Below are positions 8,005 through 18,146 of a stretch of DNA of 64,000 bases, one piece after another (within the stretch, counting starts at the first letter, position 1; the number at the start of each line of letters is the position of its first letter). The DNA lies in NCBI RefSeq assembly GCF_041276405.1, contig NZ_JBGGGT010000002.1, positions 2,207,001 through 2,271,000 on the forward strand, written 5' to 3'. Position numbers and translations under genes: made by a program. The notes beneath the pieces are model-generated. The model worked only from the letters and a program-made list of their open reading frames with translations. It was not told where the DNA came from and made no database searches. Source of the stretch: Microvirga sp. TS319. Its GTDB lineage: Bacteria > Pseudomonadota > Alphaproteobacteria > Rhizobiales > Beijerinckiaceae.

Positions 8005-11000
8005 TCACCGTGTTTCGAAGCGCCAGATGAAGTTGCCCTTGAGGGCGTGCTCTTGTGCGCGTGAGCCGACCTGCCCCTGATAGGCCACACCCAGGCTCAT
8101 GGCAGGCGTAGCCTGCCAGTCGAGCCCGGCTTCCGCCACGAGCGCATTCCGATCCACCGGCGTGCCCGCGACCGTAAACGGCGAGGCTCCCCCGGCAAAC
8201 GCCATCAGCGCACGAGGGTTCACGTCGCCGTAGGCATGCTGCCAGCCGAGCAAACCACGGGCCACCAGCGGCACCGTTTCACTCAGGCGCGCTTCAACCC
8301 GCACGCCGAGCGTGGTGGTGGCCAGATCCTGATCCTGAGCGTACCCGGTGAGCACTGCCGCCCCGCCGTCTTCCTGAAAGCCGCCAGTATGCAACCGCAT
8401 CACCGAGACACCCACGAACGGCTCCAGTTGCACGGAATCCAGATCAAAGCGGTAGCCCAGTTCCCCAAAGGCCTGCGCCGTCCAGCCATCGTACGAGGCG
8501 CTGACCTGCTCGCTGAAGCCGGGGAATTGCACCCGGCGATGGGTGTCGATATCGTGCACCGCATAGGACGTGCCCAGGCGAAGGTTGAGACCGCCCCACG
8601 AGGCCGAGCCGTAGACGGCACCGAACACCGTCTCGGTGGAGCCCGATGAGAGGCGGCCGTCCACATCGAAGGTGGTGCGGGTGAAGCCCCCGGCAATGCC
8701 GAACCGATAGCTCTGATCGAGGGCGGCTTCGCCCCCGAGGATGAAGCCGCCAGTGGAGGCGTCGAGCCCGGCCGTACCGGCTGAGCCGTCGACCTTGCCC
8801 CAGGAGCCGAAGCCCTCGCCCCACAGGGCGAAGCGGCCAGGATCGAACGCAGCGACCGGCACCTCCGTCGGCTGGGGCGCAGCACCAGGCCTGTCGGCGG
8901 CATAAGTGGCCGCGTAGGTGCCTTCAGCCAAGCGGGAGGCGGCGGGAGCGGCGCGCAGGCGGCTGGTCAAGGCGCTCTGTACCTGGCCAGCCCCCGCAAG
9001 TACCGTTATTGCGGCCGACGCATGCGCTTCGCCGGAGAGAGCGTCGAAAGCCTGCCGTGCCCCGGACACACTCTGGCCGATCACGGCGTTGAACAGGGAG
9101 TTGCGGGCGCCAAGGGCTTCGACCGCATCGGCCACCGCATACTGATTGCCGGTCACTGCCACGGAGTTGAACTTCACCGGCTGGGGAGTGGGCGTTTCCG
9201 GGGTCGGCGGCTGCGGTTCGGTTTTGCGCGTGAGCGTCAGGCTGACCTCGTTCGCGTCATAGACAAGACTTGGGGCCAGGAACGCGAAGTTGGACCTCAC
9301 ATCGGCGAAGGTGCCGGCAAGCCCGACATCGGCCGTGAGGATGGTGTAGGTGGTGGAGGGCCGATAGGTGCCGCTCTCTGCCAGCACCTGCACCGTGCCG
9401 CCGCTCAGAGTAGCGGTGCCGGTGGCGGCGATCCTGTTCGCCTGCCCGGCCCGATTGACCTCGGCCTGATAGACGGAACCCGCCTGGAAGACGACGTCGC
9501 CTGCCACCTTCAGCGTGCCGATCGCACGGCCCGGAGCCACCGTGCCGCCGGACCGGACCGTCAGGCCGCCGATCTCGCCGGAGCCGGCAAGTGCCGCGCC
9601 CGAAGCCACTGTCACGGCGGAGGTCAGCGAACCCTCGACGGTGAGCTGCCCCGCCTGCACGAGGGTCGGACCCGTATAAGTGTTCCGGCCGGTCAGCGTG
9701 AGGGTGCCGGGTCCTGCTTGGATGAGGCCGCCAGCGCCGCTCAGCACCGACCCGACGGCGATGCTGTGGCCGTCCGGGTTGAAGACGGCGCCGCGGTTTC
9801 CGAGGGCGATATCGCCAACCTCGAAGCCGGACAGAAAATCGGCCTGGTCGGCACTGGCTTGCAAAACACCGCCATCGAGCAGAAGGCTGGCGCGGCCTGC
9901 CCCCTTGATCATCTGGCCGGTCACCAAGGTGCCGCGGGCCCCCACGGTGCCTGTGAGCGCCAGAGTGGCGAGACCCGTGCCGCCATACGCGAGGACCGTA
10001 GTTCCCGCGGTGACCCGGCCGCCGTTCTCGACAGTGAGCAAGCCGGTCCCTCCCTTAGCGACGATCAGTTCACCGGAATTGTCCCAGGTAGAGCCGGGAC
10101 CTGTCACGATGACCGTGCCGGACGAGCCGGGGTTGAGGCCGATAATGCTGTCGGGACTGCCGACCCAGCCGCTGTTCGCAACCGTGAGTGTACCCGAGCC
10201 GGATACTCCGATCCTGAGAGCGGAGGTGTTGTTCCATTCCGAGCCTGCCCCGCTGACCGTCACCGTCCCGGACGAGCCAGGCAATGTCCCGATGTAGCCC
10301 TCGGCGTCACCGACACGACCGCCTTTCGCGATGCTCAGAGCACCATTTCCGGTGCCGGAATAGCCGATATGGAGCGAGTTATTATTGTTCCATTGAGAGC
10401 CGGTTCCACGCACTGTGACCGTGCCGGACGAATTTGACCCGGAGGCGATGGAGCCACTAGCGCTGCTGACCCGGCCGCCATCCTCGATATTCAAGGTGCC
10501 GGTGCTGGCTGTACCGATGGTAAGAGAGTCGCTGTTGCTCCACATGGAGCCGGAGCCGCTGACCGTTACCCTGCCGGACGAGCCGGGCGCAAGACCAATT
10601 TGGCCGGAGGTGCTGCTGACGCTGCCGCCATTGTCGATGTGCAATGTGCCAGAGCCGAGCTGGCCAACGGAGAGACCATCACTATTGCTCCAGGTGGAGC
10701 CAGCCCCGCGGACCGTCACTGTCCCCGATGAACCCGCCAGAGTGCCGATGCGCGCACCGGGACTTCTGACGGTGCCACCCTTCTCAATGAGAAGTGTGCC
10801 AGTGCCTTCGAAGCCAATGTCGAGGGACTCGCTGCTGTCCCACGATGAGCCGGGACCGCTGACCGTCACCATGCCGGACGAGCCGGCCTCATAACCAATC
10901 GTGCTCTCCGTGCTGCTGACGGCGCCGCCGTTCGCGATGGTCAGCGTGCCGTCACCGCCGTGAGAGCCGAGTGTCACGGCCGCGGCCTTGAGAGAGCCGC

Positions 11001-12624
11001 CATTCTGAACGGTCACTTCGCCGGTGCCGGAATAACCGACATAGAACTCGCCGCCGATGTCCCAGACGGAGCCGGCACCATCCACCGTCGCGGTGCCGGA
11101 CGCGCCGGAATAGGAGCCCAGAGTCACCTCATCGGCATTGGTAACGCGGCCCCCCTTCTCGATCGTCATCGTGCCATTGCCTTCCTCGCCGATCACGAGG
11201 ATGGGAGCACTCCAGGCGGAGCCGGCGCCGCTCACCGTGACCCAACCCTCCGAACCCAAGCCTTTGCCTATGAAGGCAGCCTGGCCGCTGGTGCTCTGAC
11301 CGCCGTTCTCGATGGTGAGCGTGCCCCTGCCATCAAGTCCGACGGCGACGACCATGTTGTTCCAGATGGAGTCGCGATCACGGACGGTCACCGTGCCATT
11401 CGAGCCGGCATGTTCGCCAATGGCGCCGGCAGCACTGCTGACGATACCGCCGTTCTCGATGGAGAGGATGCCCGCGCCAAAGCGACCGACGCTGATGATG
11501 GCGCTACTGTCCCATGTCGAACCGGAACCACTCACCACTGCTGTTCCGGTCGAACCGGACATGAAGCCGATCACACTCTCACCGCTGCTGACGTGGCCAC
11601 CGTCTTGGACGGTCAGTGTGCCGGTACCGGAAACGCCAATGTTGAGAAGGCCCGTATTGTCCCATCTGGAACCGGAGCCGCTCACCGACACCACACCCGT
11701 GGCGTCGGATCCATAGCCGAGCCAACCTTCACCGCTGCTGACGTGACCGCCATTCTCGATCGTCAGAGTGCCGGTGCCTTCATAGCCGACATCGATCTTG
11801 CCGGAATTATCCCATGTCGAACCGGGCCCGCTGACGGTGATTGTGCCATCCACATCGGCATAGCCGATAACAGCCGAGACGCTGCTGATATGGCCACCCT
11901 CTTCAACGAGAAGCGTGCCATTACCTTTGAAACCGATCCCCAGGAAATCGGCATTGCTCCATGTGGATCCAGAGCCGCTTACCGTGACTGAGCCTGTCGA
12001 GCCAGTGTTTTGACCGACCCAGCTCTTGGTGCTGTTGACGACACCGCCATTCTGAATTGTGAGCACACCGCTGCCGGCCTCGCCGACTTGGAGGTCACTG
12101 GTGTCCCAGGTGGATCCGGCACCCGTCACAGTCACCGTACCGCTTGAGCCATTTCCAGCGCCAAGAATGCCTGCGCCGCTGCTGACCCGGCCTTCGTTGT
12201 CGATGGTGAGCATCCCGGTGCCAGCGACACCAACAGTGAGGCCGCCTGGGGTGTCCCATGTGGAGCCGGAGCCACTAACCGTGGCGGTGCCTGTCGAGCC
12301 GGCTCCGAAGCCGAGAAGTCCGGAGGTGCTGCTGACGGTGCCGCCGTTCTCGATCACGAGCCCTCCGGTGCCGAAAAGCCCAACCAACACGTCAGAGCCG
12401 ATATTCCAATGCAAGGGGCGGTTACCGGGAACAGTGATGGTCTGGCCATTGTCGATGACCTCAGCAGCGCGCGGGCTGGCGGGCGCCAGCAGAGTGAGGA
12501 TCGACACCGAGGCCAGAAGGGGAGCCTTATGCCGTCCTCTCAGTAACGGACAGGCTGAACCCGCATCGTTGACGTCCCGTATCCGCACTTTCTCGGCGCG
12601 TTCCTGGTTCGCTTGCTGCCTCAT
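8005..12624 (-). CDS. Large autotransporter, beta-helix passenger (type Va secretion)
   Basis: 1539 residues. After a long basic N-region comes a hydrophobic signal segment (LLASVSILTLLAPASPRAAE, about residues 35-54). About twenty imperfect 45-50 residue repeats follow to around residue 950, each with a VTVSGSGSTWDN strand, an IGxxGTGTLTIENGG strand and a short VSS link, as in right-handed beta-helix passengers. Next come an autochaperone-like stretch (GRNTYTGPTLVQAGQLTVEG) and a C-terminal barrel of about 290 residues (FALWGEGFGSWGKVDGS to NFIWRFETR) that would insert in the outer membrane. It is divergent from the GntR gene and bracketed by 86-bp direct repeats, suggesting acquisition as a unit. 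Likely an adhesin; target unknown. Confidence 0.9.
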   Translation of the reverse strand: MRQQANQERAEKVRIRDVNDAGSACPLLRGRHKAPLLASVSILTLLAPASPRAAEVIDNGQTITVPGNRPLHWNIGSDVLVGLFGTGGLVIENGGTVSSTSGLLGFGAGSTGTATVSGSGSTWDTPGGLTVGVAGTGMLTIDNEGRVSSGAGILGAGNGSSGTVTVTGAGSTWDTSDLQVGEAGSGVLTIQNGGVVNSTKSWVGQNTGSTGSVTVSGSGSTWSNADFLGIGFKGNGTLLVEEGGHISSVSAVIGYADVDGTITVSGPGSTWDNSGKIDVGYEGTGTLTIENGGHVSSGEGWLGYGSDATGVVSVSGSGSRWDNTGLLNIGVSGTGTLTVQDGGHVSSGESVIGFMSGSTGTAVVSGSGSTWDSSAIISVGRFGAGILSIENGGIVSSAAGAIGEHAGSNGTVTVRDRDSIWNNMVVAVGLDGRGTLTIENGGQSTSGQAAFIGKGLGSEGWVTVSGAGSAWSAPILVIGEEGNGTMTIEKGGRVTNADEVTLGSYSGASGTATVDGAGSVWDIGGEFYVGYSGTGEVTVQNGGSLKAAAVTLGSHGGDGTLTIANGGAVSSTESTIGYEAGSSGMVTVSGPGSSWDSSESLDIGFEGTGTLLIEKGGTVRSPGARIGTLAGSSGTVTVRGAGSTWSNSDGLSVGQLGSGTLHIDNGGSVSSTSGQIGLAPGSSGRVTVSGSGSMWSNSDSLTIGTASTGTLNIEDGGRVSSASGSIASGSNSSGTVTVRGTGSQWNNNNSLHIGYSGTGNGALSIAKGGRVGDAEGYIGTLPGSSGTVTVSGAGSEWNNTSALRIGVSGSGTLTVANSGWVGSPDSIIGLNPGSSGTVIVTGPGSTWDNSGELIVAKGGTGLLTVENGGRVTAGTTVLAYGGTGLATLALTGTVGARGTLVTGQMIKGAGRASLLLDGGVLQASADQADFLSGFEVGDIALGNRGAVFNPDGHSIAVGSVLSGAGGLIQAGPGTLTLTGRNTYTGPTLVQAGQLTVEGSLTSAVTVASGAALAGSGEIGGLTVRSGGTVAPGRAIGTLKVAGDVVFQAGSVYQAEVNRAGQANRIAATGTATLSGGTVQVLAESGTYRPSTTYTILTADVGLAGTFADVRSNFAFLAPSLVYDANEVSLTLTRKTEPQPPTPETPTPQPVKFNSVAVTGNQYAVADAVEALGARNSLFNAVIGQSVSGARQAFDALSGEAHASAAITVLAGAGQVQSALTSRLRAAPAASRLAEGTYAATYAADRPGAAPQPTEVPVAAFDPGRFALWGEGFGSWGKVDGSAGTAGLDASTGGFILGGEAALDQSYRFGIAGGFTRTTFDVDGRLSSGSTETVFGAVYGSASWGGLNLRLGTSYAVHDIDTHRRVQFPGFSEQVSASYDGWTAQAFGELGYRFDLDSVQLEPFVGVSVMRLHTGGFQEDGGAAVLTGYAQDQDLATTTLGVRVEARLSETVPLVARGLLGWQHAYGDVNPRALMAFAGGASPFTVAGTPVDRNALVAEAGLDWQATPAMSLGVAYQGQVGSRAQEHALKGNFIWRFETR

Positions 12625-12737
12625 GGCTGTGCCCCCGTCGATGCTGAGAATGAATTTTTCGTTGGTGATGTGGCCCGCCTGAGCAGGGTCACGTTAGGTC
12701 TGCGATCCTATTCCAACATTTTTGTTAACATTGCAAG

Positions 12738-13508
12738 GTGGATCAAACCGCAACATTCCGGTACACACGACTCTCTCGGTTCGAGTGCAAAGTGTCCGTG
12801 CCAGTGCCCACCACGCAAGATATGCTTCAGCCAACCGCCTCCTCCCGTCTTCGGGGCTCGTCACCGGAGGTGGACCGGGTCATGGAGTACGTCCGGGCCG
12901 GCATCGCCCAGGGGCGGTTCTCCCCGGGCCAGAAACTGGTTGAGATCGACATCTGCACCGTCCTGGATCTGAAGCGCGGCCCGGTCCGCGAAGGGTTGCG
13001 CATGCTCGCTGGCCAAGGCGTGCTCGACCTGATCCCGAACCGCGGCGCTTGGGTGCGCAAGCTCGACCGGAAGGATCTCGCCGACATGGTCCAGACCCTG
13101 GCCAGCCTCAATGCCGGAGCGCTCTTCCAGGCACTACGCAAAAACGAGTCGGCACGCCTGAAGGCAGTGCTCGATCCGATCGTCGCCGAGATGCGGCTGG
13201 CGCAGGCGGCACGCTCCTATCCGGCGCTGATGCGGGAGATCGCCTGCTACCACAGGGCTGTCATCGCTCTCTCCGGCAATCGTTATCTGACGTATCTACT
13301 CGAGGCGCTGCACGTCTACCACTACCACCGCTCGATGGCTCTCGAACTGACGGTCGAGAACTGGCCGCTGTATGTCGGCACGTACGAACGCGCTCATGAG
13401 GCGGTGATCCGCAAGGACTTTGCCACAGCCGCAACCATCTTCGAAGAGCATGCTGAGCGCTTGCAAGCGGTGCTGGGCCAGGACACCACCCCGGCCATAT
13501 TCCGCTGA
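12738..13508 (+). CDS. GntR-family regulator (FCD subclass)
   Basis: Up to 256 residues. The N-terminal winged helix is GRFSPGQKLVEIDICTVLDL, then RGPVREGLRMLAGQGVLDLI and the wing PNRGAWVRKL. An all-helical FCD effector domain follows with metal/ligand histidines (ACYHRAVIALSGN, VYHYHRSMALE). The start is uncertain: GTG 12738, GTG 12792 and ATG 12822 are all in frame and none has a strong ribosome site. It is divergent from the autotransporter gene, 113 bp away, so control of that gene is a reasonable inference. Confidence 0.88.
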   Translation: MDQTATFRYTRLSRFECKVSVPVPTTQDMLQPTASSRLRGSSPEVDRVMEYVRAGIAQGRFSPGQKLVEIDICTVLDLKRGPVREGLRMLAGQGVLDLIPNRGAWVRKLDRKDLADMVQTLASLNAGALFQALRKNESARLKAVLDPIVAEMRLAQAARSYPALMREIACYHRAVIALSGNRYLTYLLEALHVYHYHRSMALELTVENWPLYVGTYERAHEAVIRKDFATAATIFEEHAERLQAVLGQDTTPAIFR

Positions 13509-13545
13509 ACCGGGCTCGGTTCTCACTGGCGCAAACGTCCGGAAC

Positions 13546-13631
13546 GGGTCAGGAATCGAGATTCCGTGCGCATTCGGAACGTCCGGTTCGACGAGGATCG
13601 CTGCCTTTGAGCTTAGGTCTCAGGCGTGCCA
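13546..13631. repeat. 86-bp direct repeat B
   Basis: Partner of repeat A at 7803-7888, same orientation, about 93% identical by eye. It sits just after the GntR stop codon. From 13632 to 14084 I see no gene and no further structure. Confidence 0.85.
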
Positions 13632-14084
13632 ATAGTGGACCTTCCTGCAACTGTACCGAAGACCGTGAATGGGGCCGACACCAGTCCGTCTGCTACCGGG
13701 AAAACCCATCTGGAAAGCGGAAATGGCCATCGTGCGAAGATCCGTTGACGGCCGTTGGTGAACGACTGTCTCGCAGCCCTTCAAACTCCCAGCAACAAGG
13801 ATATTGGATCGCATCAGGTAGCGAGTCCGCATCCTGGCCGGAGCAACTATGATCTGGCGCTTCCCCTAGGCGTTCGGAGGAGTAAAGCGAGGACGACTAT
13901 TGTTGAGCCGTCAAGCTGCGAGGCCTCGCAAATAACTTTGGGTAGAATTAACGGTTAGTCGACAATTCAATCTTGAGGACCGAACTCACAGCTAATATAC
14001 CGCTTGCCACCGATCGGAGTTCTCCACCACAAGTAATGCATACCCGAGGCGGTTATAGTCGATTTTCTTTCCGCGAAGCCGGAA

Positions 14085-15075
14085 TTGAATACTACCAATT
14101 CTCACAGCGCCGATGCCGCAGCCTTGGGATTCCTTTATCAAGCCCACTACGCCTTGCTCCGCCTATGAAAGGATTCGAGCGACGATGCCACGGTCATCTT
14201 GAGACCTTGGACGACGTCGTCCTGGAGAGCAACGGCCAGGTTATCCTGGAACAGCTCAAGCACTCGCTGGCTGTGAAGCCGCCGGCAATCACCTTGGCAA
14301 GCTTGAACGTGTGGAGGACGCTAAAGGCCTGGATCGAGAGGCGCATCGTGTCAGACAAGAGAGGGCGGACGCCGCGTCGAAAGGCGTGACCCCTCTTCCA
14401 CACGCCCCGTGCGCGACGGCGTGCGAGGCGTTCCTGGCTATCAACGACGACCTTCAACTCGACATCCTCAAGAATGCTCGCATCATGCCGGGGCAAAGCA
14501 ACATCCGGCAAATCGAGGATGAGCTTGCAAAGATGCTGACGGGTGTGCGCACAAAGGATCGGGCCCATGTCGCCGCCCGGATGGTCGAGTGGTGGAACCG
14601 AGAGATCGTACACGCCCATTGCGGGAAACGGCCCAAGGCAAGTCATCGCCACGAACTGGTGGACCTTCAGATGAACATCGTCGCCGAGGTGACGACCGAC
14701 GCCTTTGTCGACTGCTATGCCAGGGAGATCCCTCCTCCCGCCTATCAGTCGCATCCGATGGTGGCGAGACAGATCGAACTCGTCGGCGGCTCGGAGGCTG
14801 CGATCGACCGTTACGACGTTCGCTTGAAGGAAGAATGGTCGGACCGTCACGTTGACATGTGTGCGCAATGCAGGGGACAGCCTGATGAACACATGGCGCT
14901 CAAGGGAAAGGAACTGCTGTCTTGGAGTCATTTCAGCGCTCCAAATGAAATCGAATCCATCGCGCCAACGGTAACCGCTCCGAGCTATGTTCGAGGGTCG
15001 TTCCAAGTGCTTTCAATCGATGGGCAAGTCGGCTGGCACCCCGACTACCGCAAGCTTTTGAGTTTCGACAAATGA
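14085..15075 (+). pseudogene. Decayed ABC-3C defence protein (nuclease-like N-terminus)
   Basis: Pieces of one protein lie in successive frames. TTG 14085 gives NSHSADAAALGFLYQAHYAL, then a TGA. After a frame change comes the nuclease-like core ETLDDVVLES...LEQLKHS (E-x2-DD and Q-x-K, as in PD-(D/E)xK/Cap4-type domains) and ITLASLNVWRTLKAWIE. About 150 bp then appear deleted. Reading resumes in a third frame from ADAASKGVTPLPHAP through MVEWWNREIVHAHC, LVGGSEAAIDRYDV and QVGWHPDYRKLLSFDK, resembling the C-terminal domain of ABC-three-component-system proteins. At least one stop, two frame changes and a deletion make it non-functional. Its TGA overlaps the next start (ATGA), as in an operon. 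Family call is from memory. Confidence 0.75.
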
Positions 15076-15345
15076 GCACCGCCCACGATTTATTCGCAGA
15101 AACGAATCCGGCGTTTGGGGCGTTGCCCACCTAGGCTTCTGCCGCCGTTATCTGGAGGCGGTCGGCAAGGATCCGCACGTCGCCCTCGCCGACATCGCGG
15201 TTCCCATCGCGATGTCGGACGATCTCGATAAATCCTTCACGGAGACGTCCGCGCAAACGGGACTTTTGTTCTGGCTGAATCGCTATCTAGAAAACCGCTT
15301 GGACCTGGGGGAACGACTGGAGACCAATGTCCGGCATCCCTTGGA
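15072..15345 (+). pseudogene. Truncated ABC-3C middle component
   Basis: ATG 15072 overlaps the previous stop. The first 19 residues (MSTAHDLFAETNPAFGALP) run into TAG. A frame change then restores FCRRYLEAVGKDPHVALADI, AVPIAMSDDLDKSFTE and TGLLFWLNRYLENRLDL, the pattern of ABC-3C middle components. The reading frame loses similarity by about 15345 and the opposing transporter gene follows, so the C-terminus and the expected third gene (an SMC-like ATPase) are gone. Confidence 0.7.
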
Positions 15346-15394
15346 TCGTGCAGGGGGTGCCGCTTCCAAGTGCGACGCCTCCCGTGAACCGCAC

Positions 15395-16240
15395 CTATTT
15401 GGTCATCTTCAGGATCGCCGCCCCGGTCAATGTTGCGGCGACGGAAGCCAGCCGGGCAAGGTTCAGCCGCTCGCGGAAAAACACGAGGCCGATGACGACC
15501 GCAAAGACGATACTTGTTTCTCGCAGGGCCGAGACGAGCGGCACTGGGGCGACCGTCATGGCCCAAATCACCATCCAGGAACCGATATAGCTGGCTAGAC
15601 CAGCCCCCGCCCCGACCAGACGGCTCCGGCGAGCGACGGGCACCGGCTTGTGCCGCTGCATCCACTGCACGGTGGCCACGATCAGCCCTGATGCGGCAAG
15701 GGAGAGCCAGACCACATAGCCGTGAGCACTGCCGGCGGCGCGTGCCCCGTAGCCGTCCAGAAGGGTGTAGGCGGCGATGAAGCAGCCGGTTCCGAGCGCG
15801 AAACCGACCATCCGCCGGTCGCGCAGGCCATCGGCCCCGCGCGTCAGGGAGAGGCTCGTGATCCCCAGGCCGATGAGCAGGACCGCCAACTGGCTGGCCA
15901 TGCCGAGACGCTCGTCCAGGAACATGATCGACACGCCGGCCACGAGGAGCGGCGCGACGCTGCGAGCCAGGGGATAGGCATGGCTGAGGTCGCCGGCCCG
16001 GTAGGCCTGGGCGAGGAACAGCATGTAGCCCACATTGACCACGGCGCTGGCCGTGATGAACGGCCATGCCTCGGCCGCCGGGATCGACACGAACGGCAGC
16101 AGGATCAGGGACAGGACCATCTGGGTGAGCGACATGGTCTTGATCACCGACAGGCGATCCCCGTCCGCCTTGACGAAGGCGTTCCAGACCGCGTGCATCA
16201 TGGCGGCGAGCAGAACGATGCCGAAAACCTCGATCGCCAT
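15395..16240 (-). CDS. DMT-superfamily (EamA) transporter
   Basis: 281 residues with ten predicted hydrophobic helices and the EamA repeat. The first half includes MHAVWNAFVKADGDRLSVI and LFLAQAYRAGDLSHAYPLAR. The second ends with VPLVSALRETSIVFAVVIG and FFRERLNLARLASV, a strong EamA C-terminal signature. Inner-membrane export or uptake of a small metabolite is expected; substrate unknown. It converges on the decayed ABC-3C operon and its 3' end lies about 50 bp from the truncated gene. Confidence 0.9.
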   Translation of the reverse strand: MAIEVFGIVLLAAMMHAVWNAFVKADGDRLSVIKTMSLTQMVLSLILLPFVSIPAAEAWPFITASAVVNVGYMLFLAQAYRAGDLSHAYPLARSVAPLLVAGVSIMFLDERLGMASQLAVLLIGLGITSLSLTRGADGLRDRRMVGFALGTGCFIAAYTLLDGYGARAAGSAHGYVVWLSLAASGLIVATVQWMQRHKPVPVARRSRLVGAGAGLASYIGSWMVIWAMTVAPVPLVSALRETSIVFAVVIGLVFFRERLNLARLASVAATLTGAAILKMTK

Positions 16241-16368
16241 CGGATTGGTCCCCCCATCGGCCCCGTTGGGGCTCGTTTCCCGCGCCCGTCAATGCACCAT
16301 GGCCGAACCGTTCGGCATAGTCTCAAAAAGTCGAACGTAAGGGGCTTCGTTCCTGCCGTGATAAGGCC

Positions 16369-17349
16369 TCAGGTCTCGGGAATGCTCGATGCGAAATCGG
16401 CCGGGATTCGCGCTCTCAACTTGCAAACGATCTGCTGCTCCGTCTCTGATATCACGGGCGGCGGAATAAGATCGCTCCGGCTCAGGCTCTTGTGGGTCTC
16501 AGCGAAGCGGATCGCGAGAGAGGCCGCAGGGCGCCAGCCCGTGCTCATCAAGCGGCCCGGATCGGCCAAGCAGGGATAGTCTCTGAACGGAAACCAGCTT
16601 CGGGCCGGAAGGCCGGATGCCGCGGAGCCTGCACGGATCTGGCGATCCGGGACACCTGCCGCCTCCGCGAGCATCGTTGCAAGCTCCGACAGGGTGAGAA
16701 CCTGCGGATCGGCCACATTGAAAGCCTCAATGCCGTGTCCTGGTCCGAACGCCAGCCCTTCGACGGCCTCGGCAAGATCGTCCTCGTGGATGAACTGCGC
16801 CTGTGTGGTGCCTTCGCCCGGCAGCAGGATCGGTGTCCCGGCGCATTGTCGCGACCAGAACCATGTCTCGCGATCCAGATTGTTGCCGGGACCGAAGATG
16901 TAGGGAGGACGAACGAAGACGACGCGGTCAAAATGATCGGCGTCGGCATAGACATCCTCCGCGTGGGACTTGTCGCGGCCATAGTCTCCCCAGACCGAAG
17001 CCCCTCCGACTGGTTCGGTTTCAGACGGCGGCCGGCGGGCCTTGTTCGCGTACACGGCCGCACTCGAGATCATCACCAGACGCGGAGCGCGGCCCCTGAG
17101 CGCCTCGGCCAGGATGAGAGCTTGGTCCGGCCGATAGCAGTTGGTGTCGATGACGACCTCGAAGGCCTGATTCTTCACGGTCTCCCCGACAGCGACCGGA
17201 TCATTCCGGTCCGCGATAAGCTGCCGTGTGCCGGCAATCGGCCGTGACCCACGATTGAGGACCGTAACCTGGCACCCCTGCTCCTGGAGCCGTCGCACGA
17301 TGGCACGCCCGACGAACCCCGATCCCCCGATGACAAGCGCCCGCGTCAT
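16369..17349 (-). CDS. NAD-dependent epimerase/dehydratase (extended SDR)
   Basis: 326 residues. The N-terminal Rossmann motif VIGGSGFVGRAIVRRL (GxxGxxG) binds NAD(P). The catalytic SSAAVYANK serine and the YGRDK tyrosine-lysine pair are present, as is VRPPYIFGPGNN, a typical extended-SDR substrate loop. It probably acts on a nucleotide sugar or similar polyol, but no sugar-pathway genes are nearby. Transcribed alone on the minus strand, ATG start. Confidence 0.85.
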   Translation of the reverse strand: MTRALVIGGSGFVGRAIVRRLQEQGCQVTVLNRGSRPIAGTRQLIADRNDPVAVGETVKNQAFEVVIDTNCYRPDQALILAEALRGRAPRLVMISSAAVYANKARRPPSETEPVGGASVWGDYGRDKSHAEDVYADADHFDRVVFVRPPYIFGPGNNLDRETWFWSRQCAGTPILLPGEGTTQAQFIHEDDLAEAVEGLAFGPGHGIEAFNVADPQVLTLSELATMLAEAAGVPDRQIRAGSAASGLPARSWFPFRDYPCLADPGRLMSTGWRPAASLAIRFAETHKSLSRSDLIPPPVISETEQQIVCKLRARIPADFASSIPET

Positions 17350-17567
17350 GGTTCTCCCCGTAAGCTCTTACCCGCATAGCATCGTTGGCTCGGTAGTGGC
17401 GACTCGCTGCTTCTGAACCGGCCTGGAGGGACAGTGAGACGACCCACGTGCTCGATTCTCAGCGGGACGGCGAAAAAACGGTAATCGCCCCAATTCCCGG
17501 GCCTCGACCGTTGCGCCATCGAGCCCATTCTCAGACAGCACGCGCATTAAGGGCGATCCGCCCGAAG

Positions 17568-18146
17568 CTACACGAGATGGCCCCGCTCGATGCCGACTTC
17601 CCGGATGTAGCCGCTCGCAAGATAGCTCGGGATCTTGCGGGTCTCCGCCATCACCCGGCGTTTCAGCTCCGGCTCATGCCACCATCTGTCCCGCGGCACA
17701 CCAAAGTAGTTGATCGTGGAGCAGGTCATACGTTTGACTTCCGGCCATTGTGCTCTGACCGTCATGGCGTAACGACGCTTGGCATAGATCTTCCCGATCA
17801 GAAGAAGCTCTCGCACGGCGGAACCCATCATCTCCCGCGAGAACATGACATTCTCACCCGTATTGCGGGATCGGCACTCCGTCAGAATCACATGGGCCGG
17901 CACCCCGGCTTCGACGAGCCGCTGGGCGAGTTGGTCCGCCTCTGGCCGAGCGATGCCCTGGGTGCACCCACCCGAGATGATGAGCCTCTCAAAGTACCCT
18001 TGGTCGAACAGCCATTTCGTATGCTGCACCAGGGGCGCTTGCGCATGCCGGCTCCCGAACAGAAGAGCATGCTCGCATCGGAACAGCTCAAGCTCCGGGG
18101 CGATGTAGTCGATGATCCTTTGTCGGGTGTTGATGGCTGATTCCAT
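17568..18146 (-). CDS. YdcF-like DUF218 protein
   Basis: 192 residues with the DUF218 core: HALLFGSRHAQAPLVQHTK, LIISGGCTQGIARPEADQLA and ILTECRSRNTGENVMFSREM, then a lysine-rich segment (LLIGKIYAKRRYAMT). DUF218 proteins (YdcF, SanA, ElyC) include envelope proteins and an S-adenosylmethionine-binding member. This one has no signal peptide or membrane helix, so it is the cytoplasmic YdcF type. Biochemical function is unknown. Confidence 0.82.
   Translation of the reverse strand: MESAINTRQRIIDYIAPELELFRCEHALLFGSRHAQAPLVQHTKWLFDQGYFERLIISGGCTQGIARPEADQLAQRLVEAGVPAHVILTECRSRNTGENVMFSREMMGSAVRELLLIGKIYAKRRYAMTVRAQWPEVKRMTCSTINYFGVPRDRWWHEPELKRRVMAETRKIPSYLASGYIREVGIERGHLV

Noticed and set aside
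9022..11991. Regularly spaced repeats that could suggest a CRISPR array
   Set aside because: They are in-frame coding repeats of the autotransporter passenger, with 45-50 residue periodicity and no unique spacers.
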